From contig NZ_JAHYCA010000002.1 in the NCBI RefSeq assembly GCF_019430905.1, positions 62,001 through 126,000 of the forward strand: a stretch of DNA of 64,000 nucleotides, written 5' to 3'. Under the pieces are notes generated by a model. The model ran no database searches. It saw nothing but the letters and a program-made list of their open reading frames with translations, and was not told the DNA's origin. The stretch is from Billgrantia antri (GTDB lineage Bacteria; Pseudomonadota; Gammaproteobacteria; Pseudomonadales; Halomonadaceae). A program made the translations under genes and the position numbers. This document shows, piece by piece, positions 1 through 10,250 of this stretch; the stretch's first letter is position 1, and every line of letters begins with the position of its first letter.

Positions 1-169
1 ACATTCTCGCCTTGCTCGGAAAGTGGCGGTAGAGGGCGGCTTCGGAAACCCCTACCTGGCGCGCTAGCGCCGCGATGGTGATGCGCTTGCCGCTGTCTTC
101 TTCCAGCATCAGGGCGAGCGCCTGCAGGATCTGCTCGCGCCGGCTGGACGTCTGTGTTGCCTGCGTCAT
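1..169 (-). CDS. slmA: Nucleoid occlusion factor SlmA, N-terminal part (TetR family)
   Basis: Only the first 56 codons are in the window; the rest lies beyond base 1. The visible peptide contains a TetR helix-turn-helix with the SlmA signature [13 protein letters not shown] near residues 41-53, preceded by [13 protein letters not shown]. SlmA of the family binds specific chromosomal sites and blocks FtsZ ring assembly over the nucleoid. The start is the ATG whose complement lies at 167-169. It follows argB on the same strand by about 70 bp, as in related gammaproteobacteria where slmA lies beside argB, dut and coaBC. Identification is from the conserved N-terminus alone. Confidence 0.85.
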   Translation of the reverse strand, partial: MTQATQTSSRREQILQALALMLEEDSGKRITIAALARQVGVSEAALYRHFPSKARM

Positions 170-201
170 GTCGAAGTATGTCTTCTGGTTATTGGATGGC
201 C

Positions 202-240
202 GGAGGCCCTCGCCCCTGGCCGGTACGGAGCGAGGGCTCC
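202..240 (-). terminator. Possible hairpin terminator between argB and slmA
   Basis: An 11-bp stem with one bulged G is formed by 202-213 and 230-240 (GCGAGGGCTCC), immediately after the argB stop. There is no clear U-tract on the minus strand, so it may only slow transcription or stabilise the argB mRNA end. Confidence 0.35.
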
Positions 241-241
241 T

Positions 242-1171
<930 letters not shown>

Positions 1172-1194
1172 TCAGGGAATCGAAAACGCTGCCG

Positions 1195-2592
1195 TCAGCT
1201 CGGCAGCGTCAGCGCCGGATCGACCTGCGTGAGGGCGTCGGCGAAACGGTTGCGGATGCGCTCGAGGGCCGCGTCGCTCTTGCCCTCGAAGCGCAGCACC
1301 AGCACCGGCGTGGTGTTGGAGGCGCGGCAAAGGCCCCAGCCGTCAGGGTAATCGACGCGGATGCCGTCGAGGGTGGTCTTGACGCCATCGTCGCCAAAGT
1401 CGCCCTCGCGAGCCAACTTATCGACCAGCTCGAACTTGTTCTCGTCGGTGACGTGGACGTTGATCTCGGGTGTGCCGATATCCTGCGGGTAGCGGGCGAA
1501 GTAGGCGTCGGCATCGTCGTCCTGCTTGGCGAGGATCTCCAGCAGCCGGGCGGCGCCGTAGAGGCCGTCGTCGAAACCGTACCAGCGTTCCTGGAAGAAG
1601 ATGTGACCGCTCATCTCGCCGGCGAGCGCCGCGCCGGTCTCCTTCATGCGTGCCTTGATCAACGAGTGGCCGGTGCGCCACATCTCCGGCGTGCCGCCGG
1701 CCCGCTCGACCACGCCAGCCAGATTGCCGGTACACTTGACGTCGAAGATCACCCGGGCGCCGGGGTTGCGCGACAGCATGTCCTCGGCGAAAGCCATCAT
1801 CAGATGATCGGGATAGATCAGCTTGCCACTCGGGGTGACCACGCCGAGGCGATCACCGTCGCCGTCGAAGGCCAAGCCGATGTCGGCGCCGGTCTCCTTC
1901 ACCGTGCGGATCACATCCTGCAGGTTTTCGAGCTTGCCCGGGTCGGGGTGATGGTTGGGGAAATTACCGTCGATCTCGGCGAACAGCGGCACGGTGTCGG
2001 CGCCGAGCCGCTCGATCAGCTTGGGACCCAGCTCGCCGGCCACGCCGTTGCCGCAGTCGACCACCGCCTTGATCGGGCGCTCGAGCTTGATGTCGCCGAC
2101 GATGCGCTCGAGGTAGGCGTCGCGCACGTCCTCGTGACGTACGCTGCCCTGGCCCTCGACGAGATCGCCGGACGCGATGCGCTGGTACAGCGCAGTGATC
2201 GCCTCGCCTGAGAGGGTCTCGCCACCTAGCACGATCTTGAAGCCGTTGTAGTCCGGCGGGTTGTGGCTGCCGGTGACCATTACCCCGGAGGCGGTGCCCT
2301 CCAGCACGTGAGTGGCGAAGTAGAGCACCGGCGTGGGCACCATGCCGATGTCGACCACGTTGCGGCCGGCGGCGGTCAGGCCGCGGATCAATGCCTCGCT
2401 AAGCCGCGGACCGGAGAGGCGGCCGTCGCGGGCCACCACCACGGTGGCTTCGTTGCGGGCGGCGGCCTCCGAGCCGATGGCGCGACCGATCTGCTCGACG
2501 GTGGCCTCGGTCAGGGTGTCGTCGACGATGCCGCGAATGTCGTAGGCGCGGAAGATGGAGGCCGGTACGCTGCTGTTCTCGACTTGGCTCAT
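1195..2592 (-). CDS. algC: Phosphomannomutase/phosphoglucomutase
   Basis: A 465-residue alpha-D-phosphohexomutase that interconverts hexose 1- and 6-phosphates, supplying precursors for exopolysaccharide, LPS and storage sugars. All four family motifs are visible: the phosphoserine loop TGSHNPPDYNGFK with Ser109, the metal loop DGDGDR with Asp243, 245 and 247, the sugar-binding loop GEMSGH (325-330) and the phosphate-binding loop RASNTTP (423-429). Length fits the AlgC type of Pseudomonas (463) rather than longer two-domain relatives. It lies in the coaBC-dut-algC-argB-slmA minus-strand series, the order familiar from Pseudomonas. Confidence 0.93.
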   Translation of the reverse strand: MSQVENSSVPASIFRAYDIRGIVDDTLTEATVEQIGRAIGSEAAARNEATVVVARDGRLSGPRLSEALIRGLTAAGRNVVDIGMVPTPVLYFATHVLEGTASGVMVTGSHNPPDYNGFKIVLGGETLSGEAITALYQRIASGDLVEGQGSVRHEDVRDAYLERIVGDIKLERPIKAVVDCGNGVAGELGPKLIERLGADTVPLFAEIDGNFPNHHPDPGKLENLQDVIRTVKETGADIGLAFDGDGDRLGVVTPSGKLIYPDHLMMAFAEDMLSRNPGARVIFDVKCTGNLAGVVERAGGTPEMWRTGHSLIKARMKETGAALAGEMSGHIFFQERWYGFDDGLYGAARLLEILAKQDDDADAYFARYPQDIGTPEINVHVTDENKFELVDKLAREGDFGDDGVKTTLDGIRVDYPDGWGLCRASNTTPVLVLRFEGKSDAALERIRNRFADALTQVDPALTLPS

Positions 2593-2650
2593 AGCGGTTC
2601 CTTGTCAGACAGTGTGAGTTCGTGGATATCAGGTTGCGAGGGACTGCTGC

Positions 2651-2678
2651 CGGGCGTCACCGCTCCTTGGGACGCCCG
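2651..2678 (-). terminator. Hairpin between dut and algC
   Basis: CGGGCGTC (2651-2658) pairs with GACGCCCG (2671-2678) across a 12-nt loop in the 99-bp gap downstream of dut. There is no U-tract. It could be a partial terminator or an mRNA stabiliser within the operon. Confidence 0.3.
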
Positions 2679-2691
2679 CGGCGTTCTGCGA

Positions 2692-3174
2692 TCAGTGGCG
2701 ACCCGAACTGCCGAAGCCGCCTTCGCCGCGCAGGCTGGCCTCGAAGTCGTCGACGACCTCGAGTTCGGCTTGGACCACCGGTACCAGGACATACTGAGCC
2801 AGACGCTCGAAGGGCTCCAGCACGAAGGTGGTATGGCCGCGGTTCCAGACGGAAATCATCAGCTCGCCCTGGTAGTCCGAGTCGATCAGCCCCACCAGGT
2901 TGCCGAGCACGATGCCGTGCTTGTGGCCCAGTCCCGAGCGCGGCAGGATCAGGCCGGCCAGGCCCGGGTCGCCGATATGGATGGCTAGGCCGGTGCGTAC
3001 CAGCTCGCACTGGCCGGGCTCGAGGGTAAGCGGCGCCTCGAGCAGGGCGCGCAGGTCCATCCCGGCCGATCCCAGCGTGGCGTAGCGGGGCATGTAGTCG
3101 TGCAGCCGCTCGTCGAGCAGCTTGACCTCCAGCCGCGGGCGGTGGGTTGGCCTGGTGTTTTGTGACTCGGGCAT
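2692..3174 (-). CDS. dut: dUTP diphosphatase (dUTPase)
   Basis: This trimeric enzyme hydrolyses dUTP to dUMP and pyrophosphate, keeping uracil out of DNA and feeding dTMP synthesis. Visible motifs are GSAGMDLRA (motif 1), [10 protein letters not shown] (motif 2), [11 protein letters not shown] with the catalytic Asp (motif 3), and the C-terminal [12 protein letters not shown] arm (motif 5). From the ATG at 3174 it has 160 residues, close to the usual 151. An upstream TTG at 3231 would add 19 residues unlike the family, whereas GGAG lies just before the ATG at 3174, so I chose the latter. It sits about 50 bp downstream of coaBC, a widely conserved pairing. Confidence 0.95.
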   Translation of the reverse strand: MPESQNTRPTHRPRLEVKLLDERLHDYMPRYATLGSAGMDLRALLEAPLTLEPGQCELVRTGLAIHIGDPGLAGLILPRSGLGHKHGIVLGNLVGLIDSDYQGELMISVWNRGHTTFVLEPFERLAQYVLVPVVQAELEVVDDFEASLRGEGGFGSSGRH

Positions 3175-3227
3175 GGTCGCTCCGTCGGGTTCACTGATTC
3201 TGGATTCGGATAGGTTCGGGGCGGCGC

Positions 3228-4514
3228 TCAATGCACGGGGCGCGAGGTCAGGCAGCCGAGCGCCCGCTCGATCACCGCCCTGGCGAGCTCGGACTTGGGC
3301 TGTGGCGGCAGACTCGCGCCACCTTCTCCCTCGCCGTCACGCCACAGCAGTAGGGCAGCGTTGTCGTCGGCGCCGAAGCCCAGGCCCGCGGTCGAGACGT
3401 CATTGGCGACGATCATGTCCAGCCGCTTGCGCTCGAGCTTGTCGCGCGCGTATGCCTCGAGCTCGCGGGTCTCTGCCGCGAAGCCCACGACCAGGGGGCG
3501 GCCTCCTGCGCTATCCCGGAGCCTGGCGATGTCGGCAATGATATCCGGGTTCTTGACCAGCTTCAGGGTCAGGCCTTCCTCGCCTTCGCGCTTCTTGATC
3601 TTGTGCTCGGCGGCCGTCGCGGCGCGATAGTCGGCCACCGCGGCACAGCCGATGAAGAGATCGCACTCGGTCGCCAGCCGGCGGCTCGCCTCGTGCATCT
3701 GTCGCGCCGTCTCCACATCGGTGCGCTCGACTCCTGCGGGGGTCGGCAGGTTCACCGGGCCGCTGATCAGGGACACGCGGGCGCCGAGTTCGGCAGCGGC
3801 GGCGGCCAGCGCAAAGCCCATCTTTCCCGAGCTGTGGTTGGAGAGGTAGCGCACCGGGTCCAGCGGCTCACGGGTGGGGCCGGCGGTGATTACCACGTGC
3901 AGGCCGCGGGCCGGCATCTCCCCGGCAAGCGCAGCCTGGCCGTGCGCTGTTTCGCGATTCGGCAGGATAAGCTCGGCCATGATCGCCTCGGGCTCGAGCA
4001 TGCGGCCCGGCCCCACGTCGCCGCAGGCCTGGTCGCCGCTGGCAGGCCCCAGCAGCCGCCAACCGTCCTGTGCCAGGCGCTCGGCGTTGCGCTGGGTAGC
4101 GACGTGGCGCCACATGGCCTGGTTCATGGCTGGTGCCAGGATTCTCTCGGCGTCGCTGGCCAGGCACAGCGTGGTGAGCAGGTCGTCGGCCATGCCTTGA
4201 GCCAGGCGCGCCATCAGGTCGGCAGTGGCCGGGGCGATCAAGATCGTCTCGGCCCAGCGAGCCAGTTCGATATGGCCCATGCCGGCCTCGGCTTCGGGAT
4301 CGAGCAGCGAGGTGCGCACCGGTTCGCCGGTCAGAGCCTGCAGCGTCAGCGGCGTGATGAAGGCCTGTGCGCCTTCGGTCATCACCACACGCACTTCGCA
4401 GCCCGACTGCTTGAGCAGACGGGCGAGCTGGGCGCTTTTGTAGGCGGCGATGCCGGCGCTGATGCCGAGCAGAATACGCCGGCCGGCGAGCCGATGGGCG
4501 GACTGCGTTGTCAT
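3228..4514 (-). CDS. coaBC: Bifunctional phosphopantothenoylcysteine decarboxylase/synthetase
   Basis: A fused enzyme for two coenzyme A steps: CTP-dependent coupling of cysteine to 4'-phosphopantothenate, then FMN-dependent decarboxylation. The N-terminal CoaC half shows [32 protein letters not shown] and the active-site Cys in [13 protein letters not shown]. The C-terminal CoaB half begins near [20 protein letters not shown] and keeps SSGKMG and the lysine-rich KIKKREGE. The ATG at 4514 has AGGAAG upstream and gives 428 residues; 24 extra in-frame residues upstream look non-coding. It is divergent from radC, with a 142-bp shared promoter region. Confidence 0.94.
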   Translation of the reverse strand: MTTQSAHRLAGRRILLGISAGIAAYKSAQLARLLKQSGCEVRVVMTEGAQAFITPLTLQALTGEPVRTSLLDPEAEAGMGHIELARWAETILIAPATADLMARLAQGMADDLLTTLCLASDAERILAPAMNQAMWRHVATQRNAERLAQDGWRLLGPASGDQACGDVGPGRMLEPEAIMAELILPNRETAHGQAALAGEMPARGLHVVITAGPTREPLDPVRYLSNHSSGKMGFALAAAAAELGARVSLISGPVNLPTPAGVERTDVETARQMHEASRRLATECDLFIGCAAVADYRAATAAEHKIKKREGEEGLTLKLVKNPDIIADIARLRDSAGGRPLVVGFAAETRELEAYARDKLERKRLDMIVANDVSTAGLGFGADDNAALLLWRDGEGEGGASLPPQPKSELARAVIERALGCLTSRPVH

Positions 4515-4656
4515 GAATACTTCCTGAGCTGAAACCTGACCCCGACCGTTAACCTTACCACTGCCGTTGAACTTGCGCAGCCGCATCCTGTCGCGCGAGT
4601 CGGTTACAATGGCTGACGCTAATTAACCCATGGAAAGCGTAGCAAGGAGACAGGGG

Positions 4657-5331
4657 ATGTCGATTCGCGACTGGCCCGAGGGCGAGCGCCCGCGGGAGAA
4701 ACTGCTGGCGCTGGGCGCCGAGGCGTTGTCCGATGCCGAACTGCTGGCGATCTTCCTGCGCGTAGGGGTGGCGGGGCGCTCGGCGGTAGATCTGGCCCGC
4801 GATCTGCTAGGAGCGTTCGGCGGTCTGCGCCAGCTGCTCGAGGCCGACGAGACGCGTTTCTGCGCCGAACGCGGCCTGGGCACGGCCAAGTTCGTCCAGC
4901 TCCAGGCCACCCTCGAACTCTCCAAGCGTCACCTGGCGGCTCAACTCGCCCGCGGCAATGCGTTGACCTCACCCACGCTGGTGCGGGCCTACTTGGCCAC
5001 CCAGTTGCGCCACCTGGGGCACGAGGAGTTCGCCGCGCTGTTCCTCGATACCCAGCATCGCGTGATCCGCTTCGAGTCGCTGTTCCGGGGTACGTTGGAC
5101 AGCGCCTCGGTCTACCCGCGCGAGGTTGCGCGCCGCGCGCTTGAGCTAGGCGCCGGCGCGATAATCTTTGCCCATAACCACCCTTCCGGGGTGGCCGAGC
5201 CCTCCGATGCCGACCGGCGCATCACCGAGCGGCTGCGCGAAGCGCTGGGGTTGTTCGAGATCCGTGTGCTGGACCACTTCGTGGTCGGCGATGGGGAGGT
5301 CGTATCTTTTGCAGAGAGAGGGTGGCTTTAG
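4657..5331 (+). CDS. radC: RadC family JAB domain protein
   Basis: The 224-residue protein has the RadC layout: an N-terminal helix-hairpin-helix region after [16 protein letters not shown], and a C-terminal JAB/MPN metalloprotease-like fold with [14 protein letters not shown] as the metal motif. Its cellular role is unsettled; the old DNA-repair assignment in E. coli was not upheld. An ATG at 4630 is also in frame, but the ATG at 4657 is preceded by AAGGAG and matches the family N-terminus. It lies between coaBC (divergent) and rpmB, the standard gammaproteobacterial position. Confidence 0.92.
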   Translation: MSIRDWPEGERPREKLLALGAEALSDAELLAIFLRVGVAGRSAVDLARDLLGAFGGLRQLLEADETRFCAERGLGTAKFVQLQATLELSKRHLAAQLARGNALTSPTLVRAYLATQLRHLGHEEFAALFLDTQHRVIRFESLFRGTLDSASVYPREVARRALELGAGAIIFAHNHPSGVAEPSDADRRITERLREALGLFEIRVLDHFVVGDGEVVSFAERGWL

Positions 5332-5362
5332 GCGGCAGGACAGGTAGAATACGCGCCTACTA

Positions 5363-5391
5363 TTGCCTGCCGGGGCGCACTCTGCTATAAA
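5363..5391 (+). promoter_or_regulatory. Sigma-70-like promoter for rpmB-rpmG
   Basis: TTGCCT (5363-5368), a 17-bp spacer and TATAAA (5386-5391) lie about 110 bp before rpmB, immediately after radC. Spacing is ideal and the -10 matches 5 of 6. The roughly 100-nt leader may carry further control. Confidence 0.55.
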
Positions 5392-5502
5392 GTGCAGCCT
5401 TTGAATTCCCTTGGGTCAAATGACAACGGGGTCGTTCCCGGTTTGCCCGACAGGTTTTGAACACACAGGTTTGACCACCTGGCCAAGCGGTTGGAGGCTC
5501 CC

Positions 5503-5739
5503 ATGTCCAAAGTATGTCAGGTTACCGGCAAGCGCCCGGTGACTGGTAACAACGTTTCACACTCCCAGCGCAAGACCCGCCGTCGCTTCTTGCCGAACCT
5601 GCACACCCACCGTTTCTGGGTGGAGTCCGAGAACCGCTTCGTCAAGCTGCGGGTCTCCTCCAAGGGTATGCGCATCATCGACAAAAAGGGCATCGACGCG
5701 GTGCTCAGCGACATCCGCAAGCGCGGCGAAGCCGTCTAA
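5503..5739 (+). CDS. rpmB: Large subunit ribosomal protein L28
   Basis: A 78-residue basic protein beginning [16 protein letters not shown], with [20 protein letters not shown] and [14 protein letters not shown], the classic L28 sequence. It is part of the 50S subunit. The start at 5503 has GGAGG upstream and matches the family; an in-frame ATG at 5491 would overlap the ribosome-binding site. It is followed after 25 bp by rpmG (L33), the conserved rpmBG operon. Confidence 0.97.
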   Translation: MSKVCQVTGKRPVTGNNVSHSQRKTRRRFLPNLHTHRFWVESENRFVKLRVSSKGMRIIDKKGIDAVLSDIRKRGEAV

Positions 5740-5764
5740 GCGACCAAACAGGGAGACAGCAGTC

Positions 5765-5920
5765 ATGCGCGACAAGATCAAGTTGGTGTCCAGCGCCGGT
5801 ACCGGCCACTTCTACACCACTGACAAGAACAAGCGGAACACCCCGGACAAGCTCGAATTCAAGAAGTACGATCCGGTCGTTCGCAAGCACGTGATGTACA
5901 AGGAAGCCAAGATCAAGTAA
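5765..5920 (+). CDS. rpmG: Large subunit ribosomal protein L33 (zinc-free form)
   Basis: A 51-residue basic protein, [19 protein letters not shown] at the start and [10 protein letters not shown] at the end, closely resembling E. coli L33. It has no cysteines, so it is the zinc-independent (C-minus) type. GGGAG precedes the ATG. It is co-transcribed with rpmB, 25 bp upstream. Confidence 0.96.
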   Translation: MRDKIKLVSSAGTGHFYTTDKNKRNTPDKLEFKKYDPVVRKHVMYKEAKIK

Positions 5921-6000
5921 CCCGATCCGGCGCTCTCCATTGGAGGTGGGCGTCCGGGGCGACTTGACGGCTTCCAGCCGCAGGTAGCAAGACCTGTCCT

Positions 6001-6028
6001 CCTGAACCCGGTTTTTACCGGGTTCAGG
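6001..6028 (+). terminator. Perfect 12-bp hairpin between rpmG and mutM
   Basis: CCTGAACCCGGT (6001-6012), a TTTT loop and ACCGGGTTCAGG (6017-6028) form a perfect inverted repeat, 80 bp after rpmG and 29 bp before mutM. A short T-rich stretch follows (TATCTATTT, 6031-6039). It probably ends or attenuates the rpmBG transcript before mutM. Confidence 0.6.
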
Positions 6029-6056
6029 CGTATCTATTTCCGGGATTTTTTTCACC

Positions 6057-6881
6057 ATGCCCGAGCTTCCCGAAGTCGAGACCACCCGGCGCGGCATCGC
6101 CCCCCACGTTGAGGGACGCGAGATCGTCGAGGCGATCGTGCGCCAACCGCGCCTGCGCGTGCCGGTACCGGACGACTTCATCGAGCGCCTGGTGGGCTCG
6201 CGCATCGGCACGCTTTCGCGACGCGCCAAGTACCTGATGCTGCCGCTCAAGGGCGCAGACACCGGCAGTCTGATCTGGCATCTGGGCATGTCGGGCAGCC
6301 TGCGCATCGCCCGGCTGGGCGATCTGCCCAAGAAACACGACCATGTCGATCTGGTGCTCGACGGCGGTGCCATCCTGCGCTACCACGATCCGCGCCGCTT
6401 CGGCTTCGTCGACTGGCTCGCCGGCAGCCAGGAGAGCGACCCGCGGCTGGTCAACCTGGGGCCCGAGCCGCTCTCCGAGGCCTTCGACGGCGAGCGGCTC
6501 TACTGCCTCTCGCGCGGTCGGCGCATGGCGGTCAAGCCGTTCCTGATGGACAATGCCGTGGTGGTGGGCGTGGGCAACATCTACGCCAGCGAGGCGCTGT
6601 TCCTGGCCGGCATCGACCCACGACGCGCGGCGGGGCGCATCTCGCGCGAGCGCTACGAGCGCCTGGCCGCGGCGGTGCGAGAGGTGCTGGCCGCCGCCAT
6701 CACCCAAGGCGGTACCACCTTGCGCGACTTCGTCAGCGGCACCGGTGAGCCGGGCTACTTCAAGCAGCGCCTCAACGTCTATGGTCGTCATGGCCAGGGC
6801 TGCCGACGCTGCAACGGCGAGCTGCGCCTGGTAACGCTGGGGCAGCGGGCCAGTGTCTTCTGCCCTGCTTGCCAAAAATGA
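6057..6881 (+). CDS. mutM: Formamidopyrimidine-DNA glycosylase
   Basis: The 274-residue base-excision repair enzyme removes 8-oxoguanine and formamidopyrimidines and nicks the strand. The N-terminal [12 protein letters not shown] carries the catalytic Pro2 and Glu3 after Met removal. Family features include a conserved Lys (YLMLPLKG, about residue 62), the helix-two-turn-helix with [18 protein letters not shown], and a C-terminal zinc finger with CRRCNGEL and CPACQK. Length matches E. coli MutM (269). It overlaps nothing and is followed closely by rlmI. Confidence 0.97.
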   Translation: MPELPEVETTRRGIAPHVEGREIVEAIVRQPRLRVPVPDDFIERLVGSRIGTLSRRAKYLMLPLKGADTGSLIWHLGMSGSLRIARLGDLPKKHDHVDLVLDGGAILRYHDPRRFGFVDWLAGSQESDPRLVNLGPEPLSEAFDGERLYCLSRGRRMAVKPFLMDNAVVVGVGNIYASEALFLAGIDPRRAAGRISRERYERLAAAVREVLAAAITQGGTTLRDFVSGTGEPGYFKQRLNVYGRHGQGCRRCNGELRLVTLGQRASVFCPACQK

Positions 6882-6903
6882 CCCCCACTCCATGAGACGA
6901 ACC

Positions 6904-8094
6904 ATGACCCAGACCCTGCGCCTCAAGAAGAACGCCGACCGCCGCCTCAAGGCCGGTCACCTGTGGCTCTACTCCAACGAGGTCGACGTCGAGGCCACGC
7001 CCCTCAAGGGCCTCGAACCGGGCGGCCAGGTAATCGTCGAGGCCGCCAATGGCAAGGCCATGGGCGTGGCCTATGTCAATCCCAACTCGCTGATCTGTGC
7101 CCGGGTGGTGTCACGCGACCCCGGCATGCGGCTCGACCGCTCGCTGCTGGTGCACCGCTTCAACCAGGCGCTGGCGCTGCGTCAGCGGCTGTATGCCAAG
7201 CCCTACTACCGACTGGTGCACGGCGAGGGTGACCTGTTGCCGGGGCTGGTGGTGGACCGCTTCGACGATGTCCTCGTGGTACAGCTCAATACGCTGGGCA
7301 TGGAGCGCCTCGCCGAGGAGGTCGTGGCGGCGCTGGACAAAGTGCTCTCGCCGCGGGTCATCGTGTTCAAGAACGACTCCTCGGGGCGCCGGCAGGAGCA
7401 GCTCGAGCGCCAGGTCACCGTGGCCAAGGGCGAGCTCGACGGGCCGGTACCGATGGAGGAGAACGGCGTGCGCTTCCACGTGCCGGTGCTCGATGGCCAA
7501 AAGACCGGCTGGTTCTTCGATCATCGCGCCAACCGCGCCTGGCTCAACGGCTTGGTCGCCGGCAAGCGGGTGCTGGACGTATTCAGCTATGTCGGCGGTT
7601 GGGGCGTGCAGGCAGCGGCCCATGGTGCCAGCGAGGTGCTGTGCGTGGACGCCAGCGCCCAGGCGCTGGAGCGGGTAGCCGAGAATGCGGCCCTGAACGG
7701 CCTGCACGAGCAGGTGGCGGTAGGCGAAGCCGATGCCTTCGAGGCACTGGCCGCGCTCAAGGCCGACGGCGAGCAGTTCGATGTGGTAATCCTCGACCCG
7801 CCGGCCTTCATCAAGAAACGCAAGGACATTCCCAACGGTGAGCGCGCCTATGCCAAGCTCAACCGCGAGGCGATGCGCTTGCTGGGACGCGACGGACTGC
7901 TGCTGTCGGCCTCGTGCTCCATGCACCTGGCGCCGGAGCGGCTGGTGGACGTGGTGCGCGGTGCGGTGCGCCACCAGGATCGTCACGGCCAGGTGATTTA
8001 TCAAGGCCATCAGGCGGCGGACCACCCGGTGCACCCGGCCATTCCCGAGACCGCCTATCTGAAGGCTCTCGGCGTAAGGGTTTTCCGGGATTGA
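6904..8094 (+). CDS. rlmI: Class I SAM-dependent rRNA methyltransferase, RlmI-like
   Basis: The 396-residue protein has an N-terminal PUA domain (LKAGHLWLYSNEVD onward), a middle RNA-binding portion and a C-terminal Rossmann methyltransferase with VLDVFSYVGGWG for SAM binding. ILDPPAFIK and SASCSMHL supply the catalytic motifs of the m5C family. E. coli RlmI, also 396 residues, makes m5C1962 in 23S rRNA; I infer the same target. The ATG at 6904 lies 22 bp after mutM and matches the PUA start. Confidence 0.88.
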   Translation: MTQTLRLKKNADRRLKAGHLWLYSNEVDVEATPLKGLEPGGQVIVEAANGKAMGVAYVNPNSLICARVVSRDPGMRLDRSLLVHRFNQALALRQRLYAKPYYRLVHGEGDLLPGLVVDRFDDVLVVQLNTLGMERLAEEVVAALDKVLSPRVIVFKNDSSGRRQEQLERQVTVAKGELDGPVPMEENGVRFHVPVLDGQKTGWFFDHRANRAWLNGLVAGKRVLDVFSYVGGWGVQAAAHGASEVLCVDASAQALERVAENAALNGLHEQVAVGEADAFEALAALKADGEQFDVVILDPPAFIKKRKDIPNGERAYAKLNREAMRLLGRDGLLLSASCSMHLAPERLVDVVRGAVRHQDRHGQVIYQGHQAADHPVHPAIPETAYLKALGVRVFRD

Positions 8095-8095
8095 A

Positions 8096-8410
8096 ATGAT
8101 TGGCTACGTTCGCGTCTTCGCCCACTCCAATTCGCTGCTGGTCAGCCACGTGCGCAACCTGCTGGCCGCGGCGGGCATTCCCGTGGAGCTGCGCAACATG
8201 GTGCTGGCCGGTGGCGCCGGCGAGCTGCCGCTGGGCGAGTGCGAACCCGAGGTGTGGGTGGCCGAACACAATCGCGAGCGTGCAGAGAGCCTGATTCGCG
8301 ATGCCATGGCGGGCAGCAACGAGCAGGCGGAGTGGCGCTGTTCGAACTGCGGCGAAACGCTGGATGGTGTCTTCGAAGCCTGCTGGCGCTGCGGCACGCC
8401 CAAAGCCTGA
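8096..8410 (+). CDS. DUF2007 protein with C-terminal zinc ribbon
   Basis: A 104-residue cytoplasmic protein. Residues 1-70 resemble DUF2007 (putative signal-transducing, PII-like fold), with SLLVSHVRNLLAAAGIPVELRN and a conserved EPEVWVAE. Residues 78-100 form a CxxC...CxxC zinc ribbon: CSNCGETLDGVFEACWRCG. It begins one base after the rlmI stop, so translation is likely coupled. Function is unknown; known members are small regulators of undefined partners. Confidence 0.75.
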   Translation: MIGYVRVFAHSNSLLVSHVRNLLAAAGIPVELRNMVLAGGAGELPLGECEPEVWVAEHNRERAESLIRDAMAGSNEQAEWRCSNCGETLDGVFEACWRCGTPKA

Positions 8411-8429
8411 ACCTGCAACGGAGTGCACC

Positions 8430-8876
8430 ATGCCACAGGAATGGGATCTTCCCGGACCGTTCGTCATCGAGCTCGAGGTGGAAGCCTCGGCCATCGACGA
8501 GTACGGCCATGCCAACAATGCCGCCTACCTGCGCTGGGTCGAGCAGGTGAGCTGGGCGCATTCGGAACACCTCGGCCTCGATCTGGCCCGCTATCGTGAA
8601 CTGGACCGCGCCATGGCGGTGCATCGCCACGAACTCGATTACCTGGCGCCGGCCTTCGAAGGGGAGCGCCTGGTACTTGCCACCTGGATCGTTGGCTGCG
8701 ACGGCCGCCTCACGCTGACGCGGCGCTTCCAACTCGTTCGCCCGGCCGATGGTCGCACCTTGCTGCGTGCTCGCACCCGCTTCGCCTGCATCGAGCTCTC
8801 CAACGGGCGTCCGCGGCGTCTACCCGAGGAGTACGTAACCGTCTACGGCGGTGCGCTCATTGTCGAGAAAGGCTGA
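8430..8876 (+). CDS. Acyl-CoA thioesterase, 4HBT/YbgC-FadM type
   Basis: The 148-residue hotdog-fold protein shows the catalytic-Asp region of 4-hydroxybenzoyl-CoA thioesterases in DEYGHANNAAYLRWVEQ (about residues 22-38), where N is followed by Y as in YbgC and FadM. It probably hydrolyses acyl-CoA thioesters; the acyl chain cannot be told from sequence. ACGGAG precedes the ATG at 8430, 20 bp after the DUF2007 gene, so rlmI, DUF2007 and this gene look like one unit. Confidence 0.82.
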   Translation: MPQEWDLPGPFVIELEVEASAIDEYGHANNAAYLRWVEQVSWAHSEHLGLDLARYRELDRAMAVHRHELDYLAPAFEGERLVLATWIVGCDGRLTLTRRFQLVRPADGRTLLRARTRFACIELSNGRPRRLPEEYVTVYGGALIVEKG

Positions 8877-8956
8877 TATTTTTTCGTCAGGATCGGATCT
8901 TTTGAGCTGATTTTCTGCTAATAAATGGCATTGCATGGATTTTTGCCGTTGTTGGT

Positions 8957-8988
8957 TTCCTGTGCTTCATGTTTTGACTTCCTGTGCT
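8957..8988 (+). promoter_or_regulatory. Direct repeat in the AT-rich ald upstream region
   Basis: TTCCTGTGCT occurs at 8957-8966 and again at 8979-8988, 22 bp apart (about two helical turns), inside the AT-rich 167-bp gap before ald. Paired half-sites on one DNA face are typical of operator DNA; Lrp/AsnC-type regulators often control ald, but no specific regulator is identifiable. Confidence 0.35.
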
Positions 8989-9043
8989 GTAATGCGCGTG
9001 TCGTATACCTAACAACATGCAGCAGACGCTCAGGAGGTGCCCC

Positions 9044-10159
9044 ATGAAGATCGCCGTGCCGAAGGAAATCAAGAACCATGAGTATCGCGTCGCCCTGACT
9101 CCCACGGGGGCGCGGGAACTGGCGACGCGAGGCCATTCGGTGACCGTTCAGGTAGGCGCCGGGGAAGGGGCTGGTTTCTCCGATGCCGATTATGAGGCGG
9201 CCGGCGCCCGGCTAGAAGCCAGCGTCGATACCCTGTGGGGCGGGGCCGAGCTGATTCTCAAGGTCAAGGAGCCGCAGGCGGAGGAGGTGGCACGCCTCTC
9301 CAGTGGGCAGACCCTGTTCACCTACCTGCACCTGGCGGCCGAGGAGAAGCTGACTCGTGGCCTGATGGAGAGCGGGGCCACCTGCATCGCCTACGAAACC
9401 GTCACCGACCGCCAGGGCGGCCTGCCGCTGCTGGCACCCATGAGCACCGTGGCCGGTCGCATGGCCATTCAGGCTGGTGCTCACAGCCTGGAGAAGGCCC
9501 AGGGCGGCTCCGGCGTGCTGCTGCCGGGCGTGCCCGGCGTGGCGCCGGGCAAGGTGACCGTTATCGGCGGCGGCGTGGTGGGCGAGAATGCCGCACGCAT
9601 GGCGCTGGGGCTGGGCGCCGAGGTGACCGTGCTCGACAAGTCGATCCCGCGTCTCGAGGTGCTCGACGACCGCTATCAGGGGCGCATGAAGACCGTCTTC
9701 TCTACCGCCGACGCAATCGACGAGGCGGTGCACGAGAGCGACCTGATCGTCGGTGCCGTGCTGATTCCCGGCGCCGCCGCGCCCAAGCTGATCACCCGCG
9801 CCATGCTCGCCGACATGAAGCCCGGCAGCGTGCTGGTGGACGTGGCCATCGACCAGGGCGGCTGCTTCGAGACCAGCAAGCCCACCACCCATGCCGAGCC
9901 GACCTACATGGTCGACGGCGTCGTTCACTACTGCGTGGCCAACATGCCGGGTGCGGTGGCGCGCACCTCGACCCAGGCGCTAACCAACGCCACTCTGCCG
10001 TTCGTCATCGCCCTGGCCGACAAGGGCTGGAAGCGGGCGCTGGCCGATGATGCCCACTTCCTGCCTGGGCTCAACGTCCACGACGGCCAGGTCACCTATC
10101 GCGCCGTGGCCGAGGCGTTTGGCCTTGAGAGTGTCGATCCCGCCAGCCTGGTGCGGTAA
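9044..10159 (+). CDS. ald: Alanine dehydrogenase
   Basis: The 371-residue enzyme reversibly converts L-alanine to pyruvate and ammonium with NAD. The N-terminal domain begins [20 protein letters not shown], containing the substrate Arg; KVKEPQ carries the conserved Lys, and the Rossmann loop is [19 protein letters not shown]. Length equals the family norm (about 371). The ATG at 9044 has AGGAGG upstream; an earlier ATG at 9017 lies within the leader and is rejected. It stands alone, with an AT-rich regulatory region before it and a hairpin after it. Confidence 0.96.
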   Translation: MKIAVPKEIKNHEYRVALTPTGARELATRGHSVTVQVGAGEGAGFSDADYEAAGARLEASVDTLWGGAELILKVKEPQAEEVARLSSGQTLFTYLHLAAEEKLTRGLMESGATCIAYETVTDRQGGLPLLAPMSTVAGRMAIQAGAHSLEKAQGGSGVLLPGVPGVAPGKVTVIGGGVVGENAARMALGLGAEVTVLDKSIPRLEVLDDRYQGRMKTVFSTADAIDEAVHESDLIVGAVLIPGAAAPKLITRAMLADMKPGSVLVDVAIDQGGCFETSKPTTHAEPTYMVDGVVHYCVANMPGAVARTSTQALTNATLPFVIALADKGWKRALADDAHFLPGLNVHDGQVTYRAVAEAFGLESVDPASLVR

Positions 10160-10178
10160 CGGCCGATTCGTTTGAAGC

Positions 10179-10204
10179 GGGGGCAGGTCGCCTTGCCTGC
10201 CCCC
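10179..10204 (+). terminator. GC-rich hairpin after ald
   Basis: GGGGGCAGG (10179-10187) pairs with CCTGCCCCC (10196-10204) across an 8-nt loop, 20 bp after the ald stop. No strong U-tract follows (CTCGCGTT), so efficiency is uncertain. Confidence 0.55.
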
Positions 10205-10250
10205 CTCGCGTTAACATAGCGGGCATTTCCGACAGCAGAGTCCGCTTTCC

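Noticed and set aside
3175..3231. TTG start for dut giving a 179-residue protein
   Set aside because: The extra 19 residues are not typical, the TTG overlaps the coaBC stop region, and GGAG directly precedes the ATG at 3174.
4605..4610. TACAAT as the radC -10
   Set aside because: No acceptable -35 at 16-18 bp; the nearest TTGCGC is 26 bp away. Not listed as a promoter.
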